Shown: positions 45,401 to 59,121 of the stretch, piece by piece | How the letters are laid out: each line of letters starts with the position of its first letter | Position numbering within the stretch: position 1 is the stretch's first letter | NCBI RefSeq assembly: GCF_033958435.1 | Contig: NC_134146.1 | Location: 24,760,501-24,824,500 of the forward strand | Length of the DNA: 64,000 nucleotides | Direction: 5' to 3' | Source: Carettochelys insculpta | Taxonomy: Eukaryota > Chordata > Testudines > Carettochelyidae | Notes under the pieces: generated by a model | The model's input: the letters and a program-made list of their open reading frames with translations, nothing else | What the model was told of the DNA's origin: nothing | The model's database searches: none | Program-made: the position numbers and the translations under genes

Positions 45401-46757
45401 TACTCAAGCAAAACTCTCATTGACTTCAGGCATGGACTGTGGGATGCCCACTCTTCTCTTTCAGCTAGGTGCAGTTTTGTGAGTTAAATGTATAGTTTCT
45501 GCCTTAACTGTAAGTCTCCTTGATTTCTGAAGCTGTAAATCAACATTAAGATGATTTTATCAATGTTTCTCTCCCTATGAGGATTTGTAATTTGTTCTTT
45601 CTGTTGTGGAAAAAACAAAAAAAAACCCAATAATGTTTTAATGGAGATGTCTAACATGTGACACATGATGGTGAATGTTTGGGACATTATTTGTTTGGAA
45701 GAAGTAATGGCTCCTTTTGAGCCGTTCCATTTTCCTGTAACTCATCAGTGTGAAGGTGTAATATTAAGATCTGCATATATTATATTCTCAAGAAAAGTTG
45801 TTATTCATCAGCTGGTTGTAAAATGTAAATGCCAGGCACCTTTCTTGTTCTGTTTATTTGTGTGCATATCTAGTCAACATTATGGACAAACACTTTTAAT
45901 ATTTCACTGTAAATTTGCAAGTTCTTTGGAGGTAAGGAACTGCAGAAGAAGATTCCCAGAAGAGTATATTTGAACTTCTCATTTTTGCAATTAAAAAAAG
46001 TTCCTAAAAACTTATATCTATTTTTAAAACATTCTTATATTTAAGTGTTAAGATAGATGAAACCATGTGGCAGTATTACAAAGCTTTTCCAAATAGGCTC
46101 ATAATGAAAATCCTGAAAAAAACATTTACCTTTGGTTACAGTAGCTGGCACTCCTTGCTAATTTGTTGCATAAAGGATTTACTTTAGTAAACTCATAAGA
46201 TAAAAATGTACAGTGGAATTTATGTGTCAACAATTCCATTGATAGTTAAAGAAAACTTTAAAAATATAAACTATCTAGCTTTTAAAGTTTAAACAAATAT
46301 TTTGCCCTCATCAGAAAATGCTTGCAAAATACATGAACAACAGCGCCCTCTACATTTGGAAACCATACGATGATTAAAAACAGACTACTATTTGCAAAAG
46401 GGAGCCCTTTTAATCTAATAGTAGGCAGTTGCAGCAGCTATTTTGGGGAGCCGAGGGGTGTTATGATGTATTTAAGAGGTATATAGTATTATAAATTTAC
46501 ACATTACTGTGTTGTACTTAGAGTTACAAGAGTTCCCTTAGTATAGTAATAAAAAATAATAAAGTGTACAAGAGATACAAATGTTAACTTTTCATTTCCC
46601 TAAAGCATAGTTTAGAGATAAATGATATAACTTTTTTGAAAGGGAATTTATTGCATAGCACTCTTTGTTTTTTAAAATATTGCCATCTGTTCTTTTAATT
46701 TTTTTAAACTATTTAACATACATTTTATTTAGAAGCATAAGTATTAGTTTGCTTAGT
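42401..46757. other. Repeat-poor AT-rich DNA, first part
   Basis: No MITE, CR1 or Harbinger end is recognised. Only faint old-repeat words near 45385-45430 ('aaatctgatcctgtaattct'). Frames are at chance length. Homeobox-type TAATTA and TTAATTAA words are frequent near 44320-44380, which is not unusual in AT-rich DNA. Confidence 0.5.
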
Positions 46758-46785
46758 TGTGTGTGTGTGTGTGTGTGTGTGTGTG
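46758..46785. repeat. (TG)14 microsatellite
   Basis: 28 bp of uninterrupted TG; the frames across it are artefacts. Confidence 0.98.
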
Positions 46786-49700
46786 CATATATAATATACA
46801 CACTTATGACTCTCAAAATATGCAGTAAACAGTGTCGGTGTGAATGTTTACATATGATGACAGAAGTGAAATTTGGAACTAACTGTAATATATTTGCAGC
46901 TCTCAAAGTACAATTATCCCAGGTAGTATATATTATTGTTAACATCATATTTTGCATAATATATTTTCAATGTATATACACTACACAAAGAAATGCACTC
47001 ATTGTTCTTAAGTGAGATGTTCTTATATATTTTTCTTAATAAAACAAGTAAAACAAGATCCTGATATCTATATAGCCATTTTGTATAATTGAGATGCTAA
47101 GTAATTTATTACTATTCTGAGTATACATATATGTAAAATATATGGGATGTTTTGTAATTTTACAGTAGCTATTTCAGTTAAGTTCCAAATGAAAACATGT
47201 TTTTCTGAAGCCAGTGCCAGTGTGAATTTTATTAAGTGTAATACATAAATACAGAAAAATATGTGCAAAATATTGAAATAGTTAATTTAAAACCAATATT
47301 TTAACTCTTCAAAGTCAGATATACTTTCTCTTAATCATTATGTTACATCTTGCTTAACCAAATAATTTTTCCTTTAAAATATGCACTTAGCATTTAATAG
47401 CTCTTGCACACAGAAAGCAAGATTTAAATATTCTCAGAATTTTTTTATTCTGTCCTACATGGCAAATCTTATATTTGAAAGGTGTAGTTTTACAATGTTT
47501 GAGTTGTATGGGTTTTGTGTGTAAAGAGAATGTGAGGATATAAGGGCTTAGAGTGTTACATTAACATGACAAAACTCACATTTTATATTTACTAATTTTA
47601 AAAAAAGAAAAACCTGTCTCTGGCTAAACAATTTAGGAAAACTAGAAATGTCTAAAATCATTACATTTCTGCATATCTACCTTTGAAATGTAAGAGAAAT
47701 GCAAAGATGTGTCTGGCTATTAATGCCAGGTTAGATTATTGCGGCGAAAGTGATTTAACAATCAAGCCACAATAGTTCTTTGTTATGGTTTTACTTTTAT
47801 GTCATTTAGATTGCCACTTTGAAAAAAATGAAGCCAGGTACTAAATTTACAAAGACAAAGCCCCAATGGCTCTAAGTATCACTGTGTTCATTTTGAGAGC
47901 AAATTAAAAGCGTGGAAGAATGGTGCAAATAATTGTTTCATATGTTCTTTGCTTGTGACTGCCGTAATCATCCAAGCTGATTTACAAATGTAGACTTGAA
48001 GGTTTCTCAGCTTCCTGCAGTGTAGAAGACTGTTACTTTGGCACTCACGCTCATGCCCTTGTAATCACCACTCAAAACTGTGCCCTGGCACTTCCAATTC
48101 CCAGTCTCTTGATTGAACACCTCATTCTGTGCTAACAAGGTGTCCAAGGTATTTGAACAGGGGCTGCAGTAGGAAAATTGTTAATGGTTTTGCTCATTAA
48201 GAGTTGCAGCCCTAGTTTTGGCAATTTGGTAACAGTCTAAATTGCAAGTTGATTTTTTCCCCCTTCATCGTAAAGAATGATGCTAAAATGGGAGACAAGT
48301 GACATAAACAGCTACAAACCCCCAGAAGGGTGGTTAGATGGCTCTGTTTGTATTAATGTAAAGATTTTTCACAGAGTAAATGGTATTATTTTATTTCTGA
48401 GATCAAGTTTTAAAGTTAATAACAAATATAAAACAAGAATAAAAAAGAAAATATAATGCAGAAAGATACCCAAAAAGAGAATAACAGCTCTGTGAAAGAA
48501 CCTAAAGTTTTCACAGAAATTGTTTAAAAAACACAGCTATTTAGAAAGCAATAAAAACCAGCAGGAATTCATACTGGGATTAACTGGGATCTTGCAATAT
48601 CCAGGGAGTAAATCAGGAGTAAGTTTGTTGAAGTGCAATGAGATAAGTGTACATCAGTATAAACCGTTTTTAACCGAGATTGCAATCTGGCTTTAGGAGT
48701 TTTAAATAATCCTCTCAAAATTCAATATATTAACAGGAAAATATCTTATGTTCCTAGTGGGCCTGATCCTGCAAATCTCAGTCAAACAAAAGCCTTATTG
48801 GATTTTAGGGGAATTTTACTCAAGGAATTCAGGAGTTGTGCCAGCAACACAGCAATAAGGATGAATTGAGCTATATTATACAAAATATATTTAAAGAATT
48901 TATCTACATATAAATGAAATGTCTCTCTTGAGCTCATTGACTACTATCATAGCCTATTTAAAATGATAAACATAATTGGAGCTGATTTCTGTTCAGTTAT
49001 ATATCTTATATTCAAAGTAATTCTATTGATCACTCTGAGATTAGAAGTTATCCCATGGAAAATAATTTAAAACTGGGGTGAGGGTTAGAAAGTTACTTTA
49101 AGTAAGAAAGAAAAAAAAATATGTTATGCAGGCTGTTCTCACTCACTCAAAAGTATCACCAGGAACGTGAACTCCAGGGTCTGTCTCTCTTTCCAAATTA
49201 ACAGTAGTTTTAGATATTACCCCTGCCCTGAATTTTCCTGCAAATTTTTGTGACTTTACAATCACTTATAGCAATTTTTTAAAAAAAAATTTACTGAGGC
49301 CTGAAAGACACAAAAAGACCAGAGGAAAGTGACTTATAAAAAGGCAATACTAACTGGGATCATACAAAAATATTGTCAAATGCACAGAGTATATATAAAC
49401 GGAAACAAATAAATTCTTTCCATTGCAATAATCTTAAATGTTGTTTGTGGCAACAATAGGCAAAGCATTTTCAAAGTGAAGTTGACCATGTCCTTTAGGG
49501 TTATATTTCAAAGTATTTCTTTACTGAACAAGCCCAAATGTGAACTGAAATAGGAAAAATGTAAAAAAACCAAAACAAATCAAAACCCCCAAAGATTTGC
49601 CATGGTCCGTATTAACACCATTTGGCCTTTGCCAAAACGTACCAAACATCAGGCAATGCTAATCTAATTTAGTGATAGTACAATCCCACTCATTCCTTAT

Positions 49701-51125
49701 TTAACCAATGCTTTTGTCAGAAACTTATGCCAGTTATGAAATCTTTCTCTCCACTTGCTGGCATCTTTCTCCAAGGTACACTTTTTATTCTTTAAAAGTG
49801 TGTGTGTGTGGGAAGGTGGGAGACAGCTGAATTAAATGATCAGAATGAAAGTATCATTTTATTTACAATGCTGATATATTTTGCTCAGAAATATTGTGTG
49901 CATAAATTGTATATTGAGTAAAATATTTTTGCATGTACTGCAAAAATATAAAACTTTCTGTTAATTTAATTCAAAGGAAGGATTGCATTACTTTGAAGAG
50001 CATCTTAAGTGTTTTATAATATTTCCTGGTTTTGTGTATATTTCATATTTTAAAAAAGAATGAATGTATATTTGACCGAGGATGGAAGACATGCTAATGT
50101 GCTGAAGGCAGACCACAGTTTTAATGAGTTATGTATTGCTTTTCTTCTGTATCCCCATTTTGTTCTTATCTGACTGCATCAATATGTTGGTTGCTAATAT
50201 TGTAGTTACTGATCAGTTTAGCTCTGAAATGGAAGGAGTAATTTTTCCCACGTACTTGTCTTTTTGTTCCCGTGGAATAGAGTGCTCAGATAAAATTTCA
50301 CTTATGTAAATCCGAAACTTCTGTTTTTGAGCTGTTGAATGCTGACAGTGACTTGTAGATTGAAAAATTTTTAGAAAGAATGGCATTTCTCAAGCCCAAA
50401 ATTATTTTAATTAATTCTATTCTAATCAGTTTAATAGAATATCGTTACTGTTCTTTTCAGAAAAAAAAACAAAAACAAGTTGGACTTAATAGCAATACCT
50501 GTTTGACCTACTTCCCTAATTTTTTTGTCTCTATCAAAGGGCAAGAAATCCAATGGCTACTGTTCACTGATAATGAGATATATTAAATCACTATAAAACA
50601 TAGTGCATAAAGTATAGAAAATACTAACCATCCTATTGTTTTGTCGACCATGAGCGTGTTTATTTTTACCTTGAAAACCGAGTGATTGCTGAAGCAATCA
50701 ATGAACAATTCACTCAGTCAGAAACCTTTATGAAGAAAAACAAGCAAACAAAATTCTCACCTAATTAGAGTCCCTCATATATTTGTTATGTGATTGAACT
50801 TAGTCTACGTTACCCAAAAAGGACACTGCATTTGAGGTCTGCCCTTGAAGTGCCAACACCAAACTTCCATTAAAACTTAATATAAAATACCCGATGCTGA
50901 AATATTGCCCAAGCATACTCAGGTTAACAGAACAGGATAATGTGTAATAGTGATGATCTAGTTACCCTCACCCCTTGCCAAATCTTTACGTAAGTGTAGT
51001 TTCCTCTCTTCTTTTCTTTGAGCCTCCAGACCTAAATTTGCTCTCCAGGTCCCTGTCTGAATATGTAACCACTGGGTGACGTGTGGAATGAGGAGGGGCA
51101 AGTTATTTTCTTACCAGGACTCACA
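46786..51125. other. Repeat-poor AT-rich DNA, second part
   Basis: No young transposon is recognised. The stretch 47690-48060 has balanced composition and dense non-repetitive words and looks like a candidate conserved non-coding element. A weak old-repeat word lies near 48760. No exon-like frame. Confidence 0.45.
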
Positions 51126-51569
51126 GACTATGGTTACACTAGCGAGTTTTGCCAACAAAACAGTTTAGTTGACAAAACTGGTGGAACATCCACAGACAAA
51201 ATGTGTTTTGTCAACAAAACTCATCACTTTTGCCGGCAGCATTCTGCCTCTCAGCCATGAGGCATAATACTGCTGTCGACAGATTCTGTTGACAAGAAAG
51301 CTGTGTGGATGCTCTGGGGGGGGGGGGGGGGGGGGGGGCTTCTCTCAGCAGACAGGGCATCCAGAACAATGGGTGGCCCTGTCTGCTGTGTTTCCAGGTG
51401 CCTGTTTTGTTGAAAGAGCAGCTGGGCAGTCCATCTTCTATGTCAACAGACGGGAATGCTCTTCTGATTGGCTTTTTTGTGTGGCCGCACTCTGTCTTCA
51501 GAAGTTTTGTTAGGAAATCTCTTCTGGCAGTGACTTTTGTCGGCAGGATGCTATAGTGTAACCATAGCC
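51126..51569. mobile_element. Harbinger-like MITE with internal poly-G
   Basis: The left end GACTATGGTTACACTAG and the right end on the other strand GGCTATGGTTACACTATAG are inverted repeats. Subterminal 'gttttgtcaacaaaac' palindromes occur near both ends and match those next to the right end of the 3.36-kb Harbinger. A run of 23 G lies at 51316-51338. The frames of 74-83 codons include that run and are not genes. Target duplication is not clear. Confidence 0.8.
51316..51338. repeat. (G)23 homopolymer
   Basis: 23 consecutive G, following GCTCT and preceding CTTCTCTC. Length could be affected by sequencing error. Confidence 0.9.
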
Positions 51570-54500
51570 ATAGAGGCTATAAAGGCTGCAACCCTAATGT
51601 GGTTCCATTTGCAAGGGGTGGGGGAGAATGGGAAGATGTGCATAACAGATCCTCCATCCCAGCCCCCACATGCACCCCATCTACATCTCCTCACGACATG
51701 CTAGTGGACAAAAAGAGGCCCAACAGGGATGAACCCTGCTCCATTCAGGTGGTTTGCACCCCAGATCCATCCTGCTCGGGACACTAATGCCAGGGTTCAT
51801 TGGTCAAAGGAAGTGTCATGGCCCCGGATTAGGGGCAGTAGGTGCACATTAAGTACAGATGCACTGGAACAGAAAAGGTTGCAGCTCTACTGTTATATTG
51901 TAGCCATTGCTACTGCAGTTGAAAGGTACCTGATGCATAAGACTGGCTGTGACTGGTGTAAGACATTCTTCTGGCTGTCATATAAGTCAATGGGAATTTG
52001 CCACTGACCTAAGCAGAAACAGGACTTGGCCTTCCCTCTTTTTACAACCTCACCTGCTTTTTTCTCCTTCTGCATGGATCAGCAGGGCTCTCCACTGCAC
52101 AGAATCTGCCATATATTTGCATGCACAGAAGGGAGCGCAAGTTTGCTGGACTCGAGCACAAAGAAAGAGCAGGGATGTTGTGGGCTCAAGGAGTCAAGTT
52201 ATGAACAAGGTGAGGCACTGTGAGGAATTAACCTTCAAGGCCACATCCTGACCTCAGGAGTGCAGGATAAAGAAGGGGTGAAGTTTGGGTAGAGTCAGTG
52301 TGTATAGGTCTGAGGAGAGGTGGGATTAACTCTGGCCCGGCACTTGCAAATGAGTCATCGAGGTTTGCTCTCCCATGTTGGGCCGGACTCCCCTACGAGG
52401 CAGAAATAACTCAGTAGCTTTGCAGAAGTTCTCTGTCAAGTGACCAGGTGTCTTGGCTCATCCTATCCTGCTTGTCACTTTATACTTTGTGGTTATATGT
52501 GTGACCGTACACACATGCTTTGTAAAAGATGGAGCTCAAAGGTATTAAATGTTGTTTTTTTTTTGAAATTGACACTGTTGATTTTTAAATCCCTGGATGA
52601 CTTATGGAGTGGCTGTATTCAAGAACTATACTTTCCCAGGGAATTTAATGGTAGTGGTCTGAGAAGTTCCATGCAGTCAAAGAAAATTGCTAGCATGACT
52701 AATTTTCAACTATTCTGGGCTACCTGCTCCATTTTCGTGCTATTTGCAATAATTTTATGTACCTTAATGTCTGAGTCATTAGGATCACTTATGTGTTTAC
52801 TTGTAGGGGACTGACCAATCAGGGATGTTCACTCAAATCTTTCACAGTAACTCAGAGAACTCCCATGCTCTATGCATGACGAACTGTTTTATACAAGACA
52901 TGTTAACAATTTCAACTTTAGATGTAAACAGAATTACAGTCACCAGTACTGAAAGGATAACTTATGGGACAAATGGGCCATAACTCATCACAGTGTTAGT
53001 GTCCATGGTTTTTTCTTTTCCAGTTTCTTAAAATAATCACTCATTTATAGGCTTTTGGAATCCTTGATAAGGTCATCTAATTTCCTAAAGAATAAATCCA
53101 TATTTTTCTGATGGGTTTTCGGAGAGAGAGGGAGGAATAAGAATTATCGTGGCTTTTGGGTTCACCTTGTCCCTTTCTTTAAGTAGCAGTGTAACGTCTT
53201 GTGTCTATTGCATTAAGCTTTGCTTTTTGGATATGAATTGTGGAACCCAGAGCAGCTTGGGCAAAAGTTTCATTCCATATTGATGATGACTCATTTTTGG
53301 AATCTTCAAAGTATGCAAGTCATTCACCTTACATGAACTATACTTTAGCTGGATTAGAGACACACAGGTTTCTTTACAGGAGACATTTTAGCAGAAGAAT
53401 TTGGAATGAAAAACATTTTTTTGGCCAAGAATCTTTGTAATATTGGTGAATCTACCAAGTAAAGAGCAAGTTTGCCAGATTGCCAGATTCTTCTCTTGTA
53501 TTTTTAAGACCTGATAGCTCTCTCTCCTATGTATTCGACACTGCTCTTTCCTGAATTTAATCAAAAGTTGCTGTTTGTTGGAATGGTTCTTGCATTCCAT
53601 AGATATGATGGAGGAGGAGACCTCTGAGGTGCCTTCTTCTCTTCTGCTTTGTGTGTGGTGTTGCCCTGTAAATGACCATAGCAATATCATCTGCTATACG
53701 AGATACCAGAACCTTTGAAGACAAGCTGCCTGGCTTCCCCTGTGCAGTGGAGTTGGACAGGGCACAGCAACAGGGAACAATTGTTTTCCCTTCACTTCTT
53801 GCATGCCGGGGAGTTTTGGGATGGAATATGGCAGCACTGTCAGTGCCTTAAAGGCATCACCAGTTCCAGATATTTTGATTTTATTCATAATAGGTGGCAC
53901 GGAAGCTGCAAGGTCAGAGATCATTATCTAAATATCCTCTGTTTATATAATGCTGCCTGTTTGATCCCAACATGCAGAAAACATAGGCCAACATTACATA
54001 ACACAATTGTGGTAACATAACTTCCTTTAGAAAGCTAATGCATAATTTAATAGGCCTCACTGGTAGAATTTTTTTCCCCATTGCTATTCCCTCTAAATAG
54101 TCCTTTGCTTAATTTCATCTTATCATTCCTAATTATACCCGACTTTTATTACATCTAGACACTCTCCCCTTTTAATGAATATGGTCCCAAAACTACATCC
54201 CCTGTAGGCTTCATTTGGCCAGGTCGGACTTAAAAATCTGAATAAGTCTTTCCTCACTACAGTGAAACAGAAAAAGAAAAGGGATCAATGTCACAGTCTC
54301 TGGCTGGATCCTGCTCTTGCTGAAAGCAGTGACAACACTCAACCGTGTCAGGCTCTGATTCTTTGCTGATTCCCCTTCTGGTACTTCAGTGGCCAGCACA
54401 TTTCTGTATGTCTAATCTCTAAAAGATCATTTTTATATTTGGTGAACTGAAGGAAAAACCATAATCAAGAGACTACCCTTTAGTAAGGAGCACTGAAATG

Positions 54501-55367
54501 TGGCCATAGAACACATGCTGGAATGACTTGAACCCAGAGAAGAAAAATCTGAACCATACAATAAGCCTGGATGATGTTTATTTGTGTTGTCTAGATAAGC
54601 AATTTCCATTGGGATGTGTTATCTCAGAGACTGGATTATCGAAAATTGAGAATAATGGGCCGTAGCATGCCTTCAGTCCACGTGCCGACCTCACACTGAT
54701 GTCACCAGGCGCCCCCTTCAGAGACTGAGGCCTATGTATGACCCATAAAATCAAGGCTAGATTTTTCACATATATAACGACAAAATTAATGGAGCATTGT
54801 AATTCATTTTAAGATCTAATGAAATACACCCTGATTTAAATAGCAATTAAACAGAGAGATGTCAATAGACATTGATGAGTTTCCACATGAAGACGATGAA
54901 ATTCCTACCGCCACCATAAAGCTTTTGAGGGGTAATGGCTCATAGATGCTAAAAACACATTACTCAGATCATTATTGATTAAACATCTACGGACGCTTAA
55001 ATGTGTGAATTATACTTCAGAGGTAACCTATAATTTACACATCCAAAATTGGATTGGCTTCAGGAAGAGGGAAGCATCCCGTATGATGAACTTAACATTA
55101 CTCATGACATCAAGTTTTAAATAATATCATACCTGCCCACCCCCTTATTCAGGCCTGTTATTTACAAGCCTGGAATTATTTATGGTTTCTAAGGTGTCAG
55201 AAATCAGCTGAATCATATCAACTCTCCCTTGCTTAAGAGAGTTAATTCCACCTGACCTTGATATCCACTGAGCCCTGTACAATGTTTTAGGAAATGTACA
55301 ATGCCATAGCTAGGGTCTGGGCACTCCACAGCAGCCACCCCTAGGTTCCATGGCAAAGTGGCTACTG
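51570..55367. other. No gene or clear repeat recognised
   Basis: About 3.8 kb. The longest frame is 124 codons (52440-52814, +) with a hydrophobic C-terminus and no recognisable domain, within chance expectation. No transposon ends found. Confidence 0.45.
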
Positions 55368-55693
55368 TAGATTGAACCTCTCTCATCCAGCACCCTCAGC
55401 ATCTGACCAGTGCCAGACAAAAGAATTTGCCAGACTATGGGAGGTCAATATTGTCTAGAACATTACCAACACTTACATGGTTTACTGGGCTCTCAGAAGG
55501 TAGTTAGGGGTAAACTACAGCTAAATAACAGCACAGAACACTGAGCGCCATGACTGGTGGCTGTAAACAAACTTCATGGAACCATGAGAAACTTGGCCAC
55601 ACCTATGATAAGTGGTCATCCAGCTAACTAAAATCATGCCAGATTACAGAGTTTGCCAGACAACAGAGTTCTGGATTAGAGAGGTTCAACCTG
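55368..55693 (+). mobile_element. Tc1/pogo-like non-autonomous DNA transposon, copy 2
   Basis: The left end is TAGATTGAACCTCTCTCATC and the right end on the other strand CAGGTTGAACCTCTCTAATC. TA follows the right end. The body is collinear with the inverted element at 4490-4798, including 'caatattgtctag', 'aggggtaaactacagct' and 'aacttggccacacc'. No transposase frame. Confidence 0.8.
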
Positions 55694-56032
55694 TAGTTAA
55701 ACATACCCTGTAATGTATCATTTTTGGATGATCATTTTAATTGGGCTTATTTGCAAAAGTGTTTTAGGTTATATTCTCCAGTCAGCCCAGCTCCACTCTT
55801 CAGGCTTTAGCTTTCATGATATTGTCCAGATGACCCAACTGGCTTCAGTAACTTACTTTCCTTTGCTTATCCAGCCTCAGTCACTCCACTGAGCTCCAGT
55901 GGGTCTTGCACATCAGCCTACACTTCTCCCTGGCACCCTGGCTGCAACTCCATTTGCAGGAACTTAGCCTCTGCTTTGGTTGATTCACATTTTTGAAATT
56001 GTGGCTTTAATCATTAGGGATGGTGTGATGGG

Positions 56033-56540
56033 GTTGCCTACCACTCTCTGGCCCTGAGTAGGTTAACATGGATCAGAAAGGGCCAATTAATCATCTATGG
56101 TGCACCTGGAGGAGGAACCAGGGCTTGATAAAGCTGCACCTGGCAGATGAAGACCAGCTAGGGGAGGAACTATGAAGCAGGAAGGGAGAGCAGGAAGAGG
56201 CTGGAGGGAGTTTTAAGGCACTCTTGAGGTGGCAGAGTACAGGTGAGATAACAAGCCTAAGCTCCAGGATCCTAGTTTAGAAAGAAGGACCAGCCCAAGG
56301 AAGTTATGGGGAAGAAAAGCTGAGAAGGAGAGGTGGGAGGCAGTCCAGGTGGCAGCAAGTAGGCATCTGTCAGAAGAGACCTTGACTGCCAGTTCTAGGG
56401 TCACCAGTACTAGGAGCTAGTCAGAGGTCTAGAGACACTAACTCAATCATACAGCTGGATGTTAAAGCCCAGCTGTAAGTCAAGTGAGTTGAGCAGAGAG
56501 AGAGGTGAATTTGTTGTGGCCTGAAGGATCATCCAGCACC
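56033..56540 (+). repeat. LTR-like dispersed repeat, probably a solo or partial LTR
   Basis: Starts TGTGATGGGGTTGCC and contains 'ccaattaatcatctatggtg' and a purine-rich 'gaagggagagcaggaagagg' body, a pattern I associate with turtle LTR retroelements. No primer-binding site, no coding region and no partner LTR are in the window. It could equally be an unrelated GC-richer repeat. Confidence 0.4.
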
Positions 56541-59097
56541 TGCCATTTATCCCTAGTAAATTCTATAGGCTCTTTCCATAACTGCTAAATGCAGATTGGT
56601 GGTAAAACCTGACTCTGAATGCAATTCTTGCTTACACACTTGTTGCCTGCCCTTCTGGGTGTCAACAGACCAAAACAGGCACATTCTTTAATGGTACTTT
56701 GGCTGGCTGAAAACTATAAAGCTCATTGGCTCAACCCAAACTGATTTCAATATTTGCTTCCAGATCTCAGTCAATACTCTGTGGAACCTGTTGCAATGAA
56801 AAGGATTTTGTCTTTACAACAACTTCTCCGTAAACAGTCGTCATAGAAAAGGAAAGGCTCTAGTGAACTCAAGATTTCCCTTTCTTCACCCTTTGCTCTG
56901 GGGAAGTGGGGGAGGGATGAGCTCTGAAAGGCCATACTATAACTTTGCTCCCTGTTGAGAACGGCCATAGCAGGATTAGTTGGGTGCTCATCAGTCCCTG
57001 TTGGGAATGGCTTCAGCAAACTCACGTGACTGATTGTTTCTTACTCCTTCTCCTACGGGACACATCTGACATCTATCCCATTTGAAAAATGAATGTAACC
57101 TTTTGATGTTCCTTCTTATTTTTTCCACCTATGTGTGGAATAAATTTTATGTGTGCTGAGGCATGTGCAGATGAGCACCATCAGTAGAAAAACATGCTGC
57201 CAGCTGTGGGCATTGCTAATCAGCTGGGCTACATTTAAATCTCTGCTGAGTGGCCACCAAGTGGTCATTTCCACATGGTGAAGTAGGTAGCAAGAGTCTG
57301 CTTCAGCCATAGGCACAGTTTCATGACAAATCCACCAGTTCAGTCCCTTGCTTTTGAAGCCATGTGTCGGCAAAGGTCAGATATAGAATGATTAGAAGTG
57401 CTGTAGATTATTATAGTGGACACTTTGTGACTCTTTTCTTTGTTACTGTGGCCAGTTAGAAGACGTAGATCATAAATTGCAGGGTGGATCATTGGCAAGA
57501 GCTGCCTGGATCCCACACTGACTTGCCAAATGCCTTTCCCTGATCTACTGAATGGTAGAGACATTTAGCCTAACATGTTTTACCTGAATGTTTATTAAAA
57601 GGCAATAATAATAGTTAATTTTAAACGGGTGCAGGCAACTTCTCACTTTAACTGTGCTCTCTGATCAGAGCGTGCCCCCTGAGAATGTAGCACTGAACTC
57701 CAGGGCTTGTCTGCATGTTGGAAGCCACTTAATTTAGGCTGGTGAAACTTCATGATAAGCAGTGAAGAACCATGGTCATGCGCATGGAAATCACTTCAAA
57801 TGAACAGAAGCAATTTAGTATTTTCTTTCCTTTTTGCCATAAGTTGCATTTTACTGCTATCGTGTTTGCTGCAAGTGGAATCAACTCTATTTCTTATGGG
57901 TAGAAACTACTGTTTTCAGATTAATTTGCTTGTTACCTTTATTATCTCAGCACTGTATTGTATGTGGATTTGGTTTTGTTTCAAGATCCATTGTCCCCTC
58001 CATTACAACAGATTTTCTGCTTTAATTCCTTCTTGTGATATTGTTCAAAGGCTTCTTCTGATGCCTTGAAAAATGTTATTGATTTGTTAGCTCATTCCTT
58101 TCATTCATTCATACGTCTTCTGGACCCCAGATGGAAACACCACTGTTGCCGAAGTGGAATCCACTATTGACTTTTGTCTCTGTATTATCAGGGCCAAAAG
58201 CAAGAAGACCTAAATCCAGCCTCTCCCTTTTTCCACTAGTATGTATTAAAATTGTTATTCTGACAACTCAGAGGAAGTGCTGGGACCTGTATTTGACAAG
58301 GTTCATGAATAGCCAATCACATGATTGCTTTTCTTGAGCTGTTTTTTCTAGGATATGTACTGTTCTTCAGTGGTTCAGTTTTTATTCAGTTCTTCATCAG
58401 GATTACAACTCTGAAACCCAATCACCTCAGTCCATTCTCCCGCCCTCTGTTGTGATTATTCTTGCTCTGCTAATTCTTTTTTATGTAGGATGGTCAGAAT
58501 CTGCCTGACAAATTAGTATTTTTCAAATGCAGCCTTCTTTGGCCACCGGCCATCTGCTCAAACAAAGAAGAAAGTGAAGAAGAATGCCATATTTTCAATG
58601 CTTCCCCCCTCCCATCATTCAAGAAAAGCCTCTTTTTAAAAACTCAAACTTGTGATTTAGAGAAAATATTTATTGTACAGACTGCTTCCTTTCCATTAAA
58701 GTTTATTTATACCCCCTTCTTGTCTACAGGGATAATTATGAATGATCTAAGCTTGTGGTGAAAAATCTAAATTAAGAAATACATCTGTTGTAAGGACTCT
58801 TCCACCAGAAACCTTGAAAATTTTATCCTGTCTGTATATCCATATATCTCACTATCTCTCTGTAGGTTTATTGCCATCTTTTATATGTTCCAGACTTAAA
58901 TAGGAATTAGATTTTTTGCTGTATATCTTATCTGCTTTAAATATTGATGAAAGGAATGAAACAACATGAGAATCTGAGTATATTTTGTATTTATTACTCA
59001 CACTTGTTTTCCATTACTTTTCTATTTGTGGAAATTACGGAAATTTAACTGCATTGTTTCCCTCATTTTGTACGTGGAAATAAGAACAAGTTTAGCC
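56541..59097. other. No gene or clear repeat recognised
   Basis: AT-rich. 'gggcttgtctgcatgttgg' near 57702 is faintly like a transposon end but has no partner. Frames up to 105 codons, no domain recognised. Confidence 0.45.
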
Positions 59098-59121
59098 ATA
59101 AATAAATAAATAAATAAATAT
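59098..59121. repeat. (ATAA)n microsatellite
   Basis: About six tandem ATAA units. Confidence 0.95.

Noticed and set aside
46665..47015. 116-codon hydrophobic frame
   Set aside because: It crosses a (TG)14 microsatellite, with a run of alternating Cys and Val, and is AT-driven.
57702..57750. Possible Harbinger-type terminal repeat
   Set aside because: Only a loose match to the end consensus, with no partner end or duplication.
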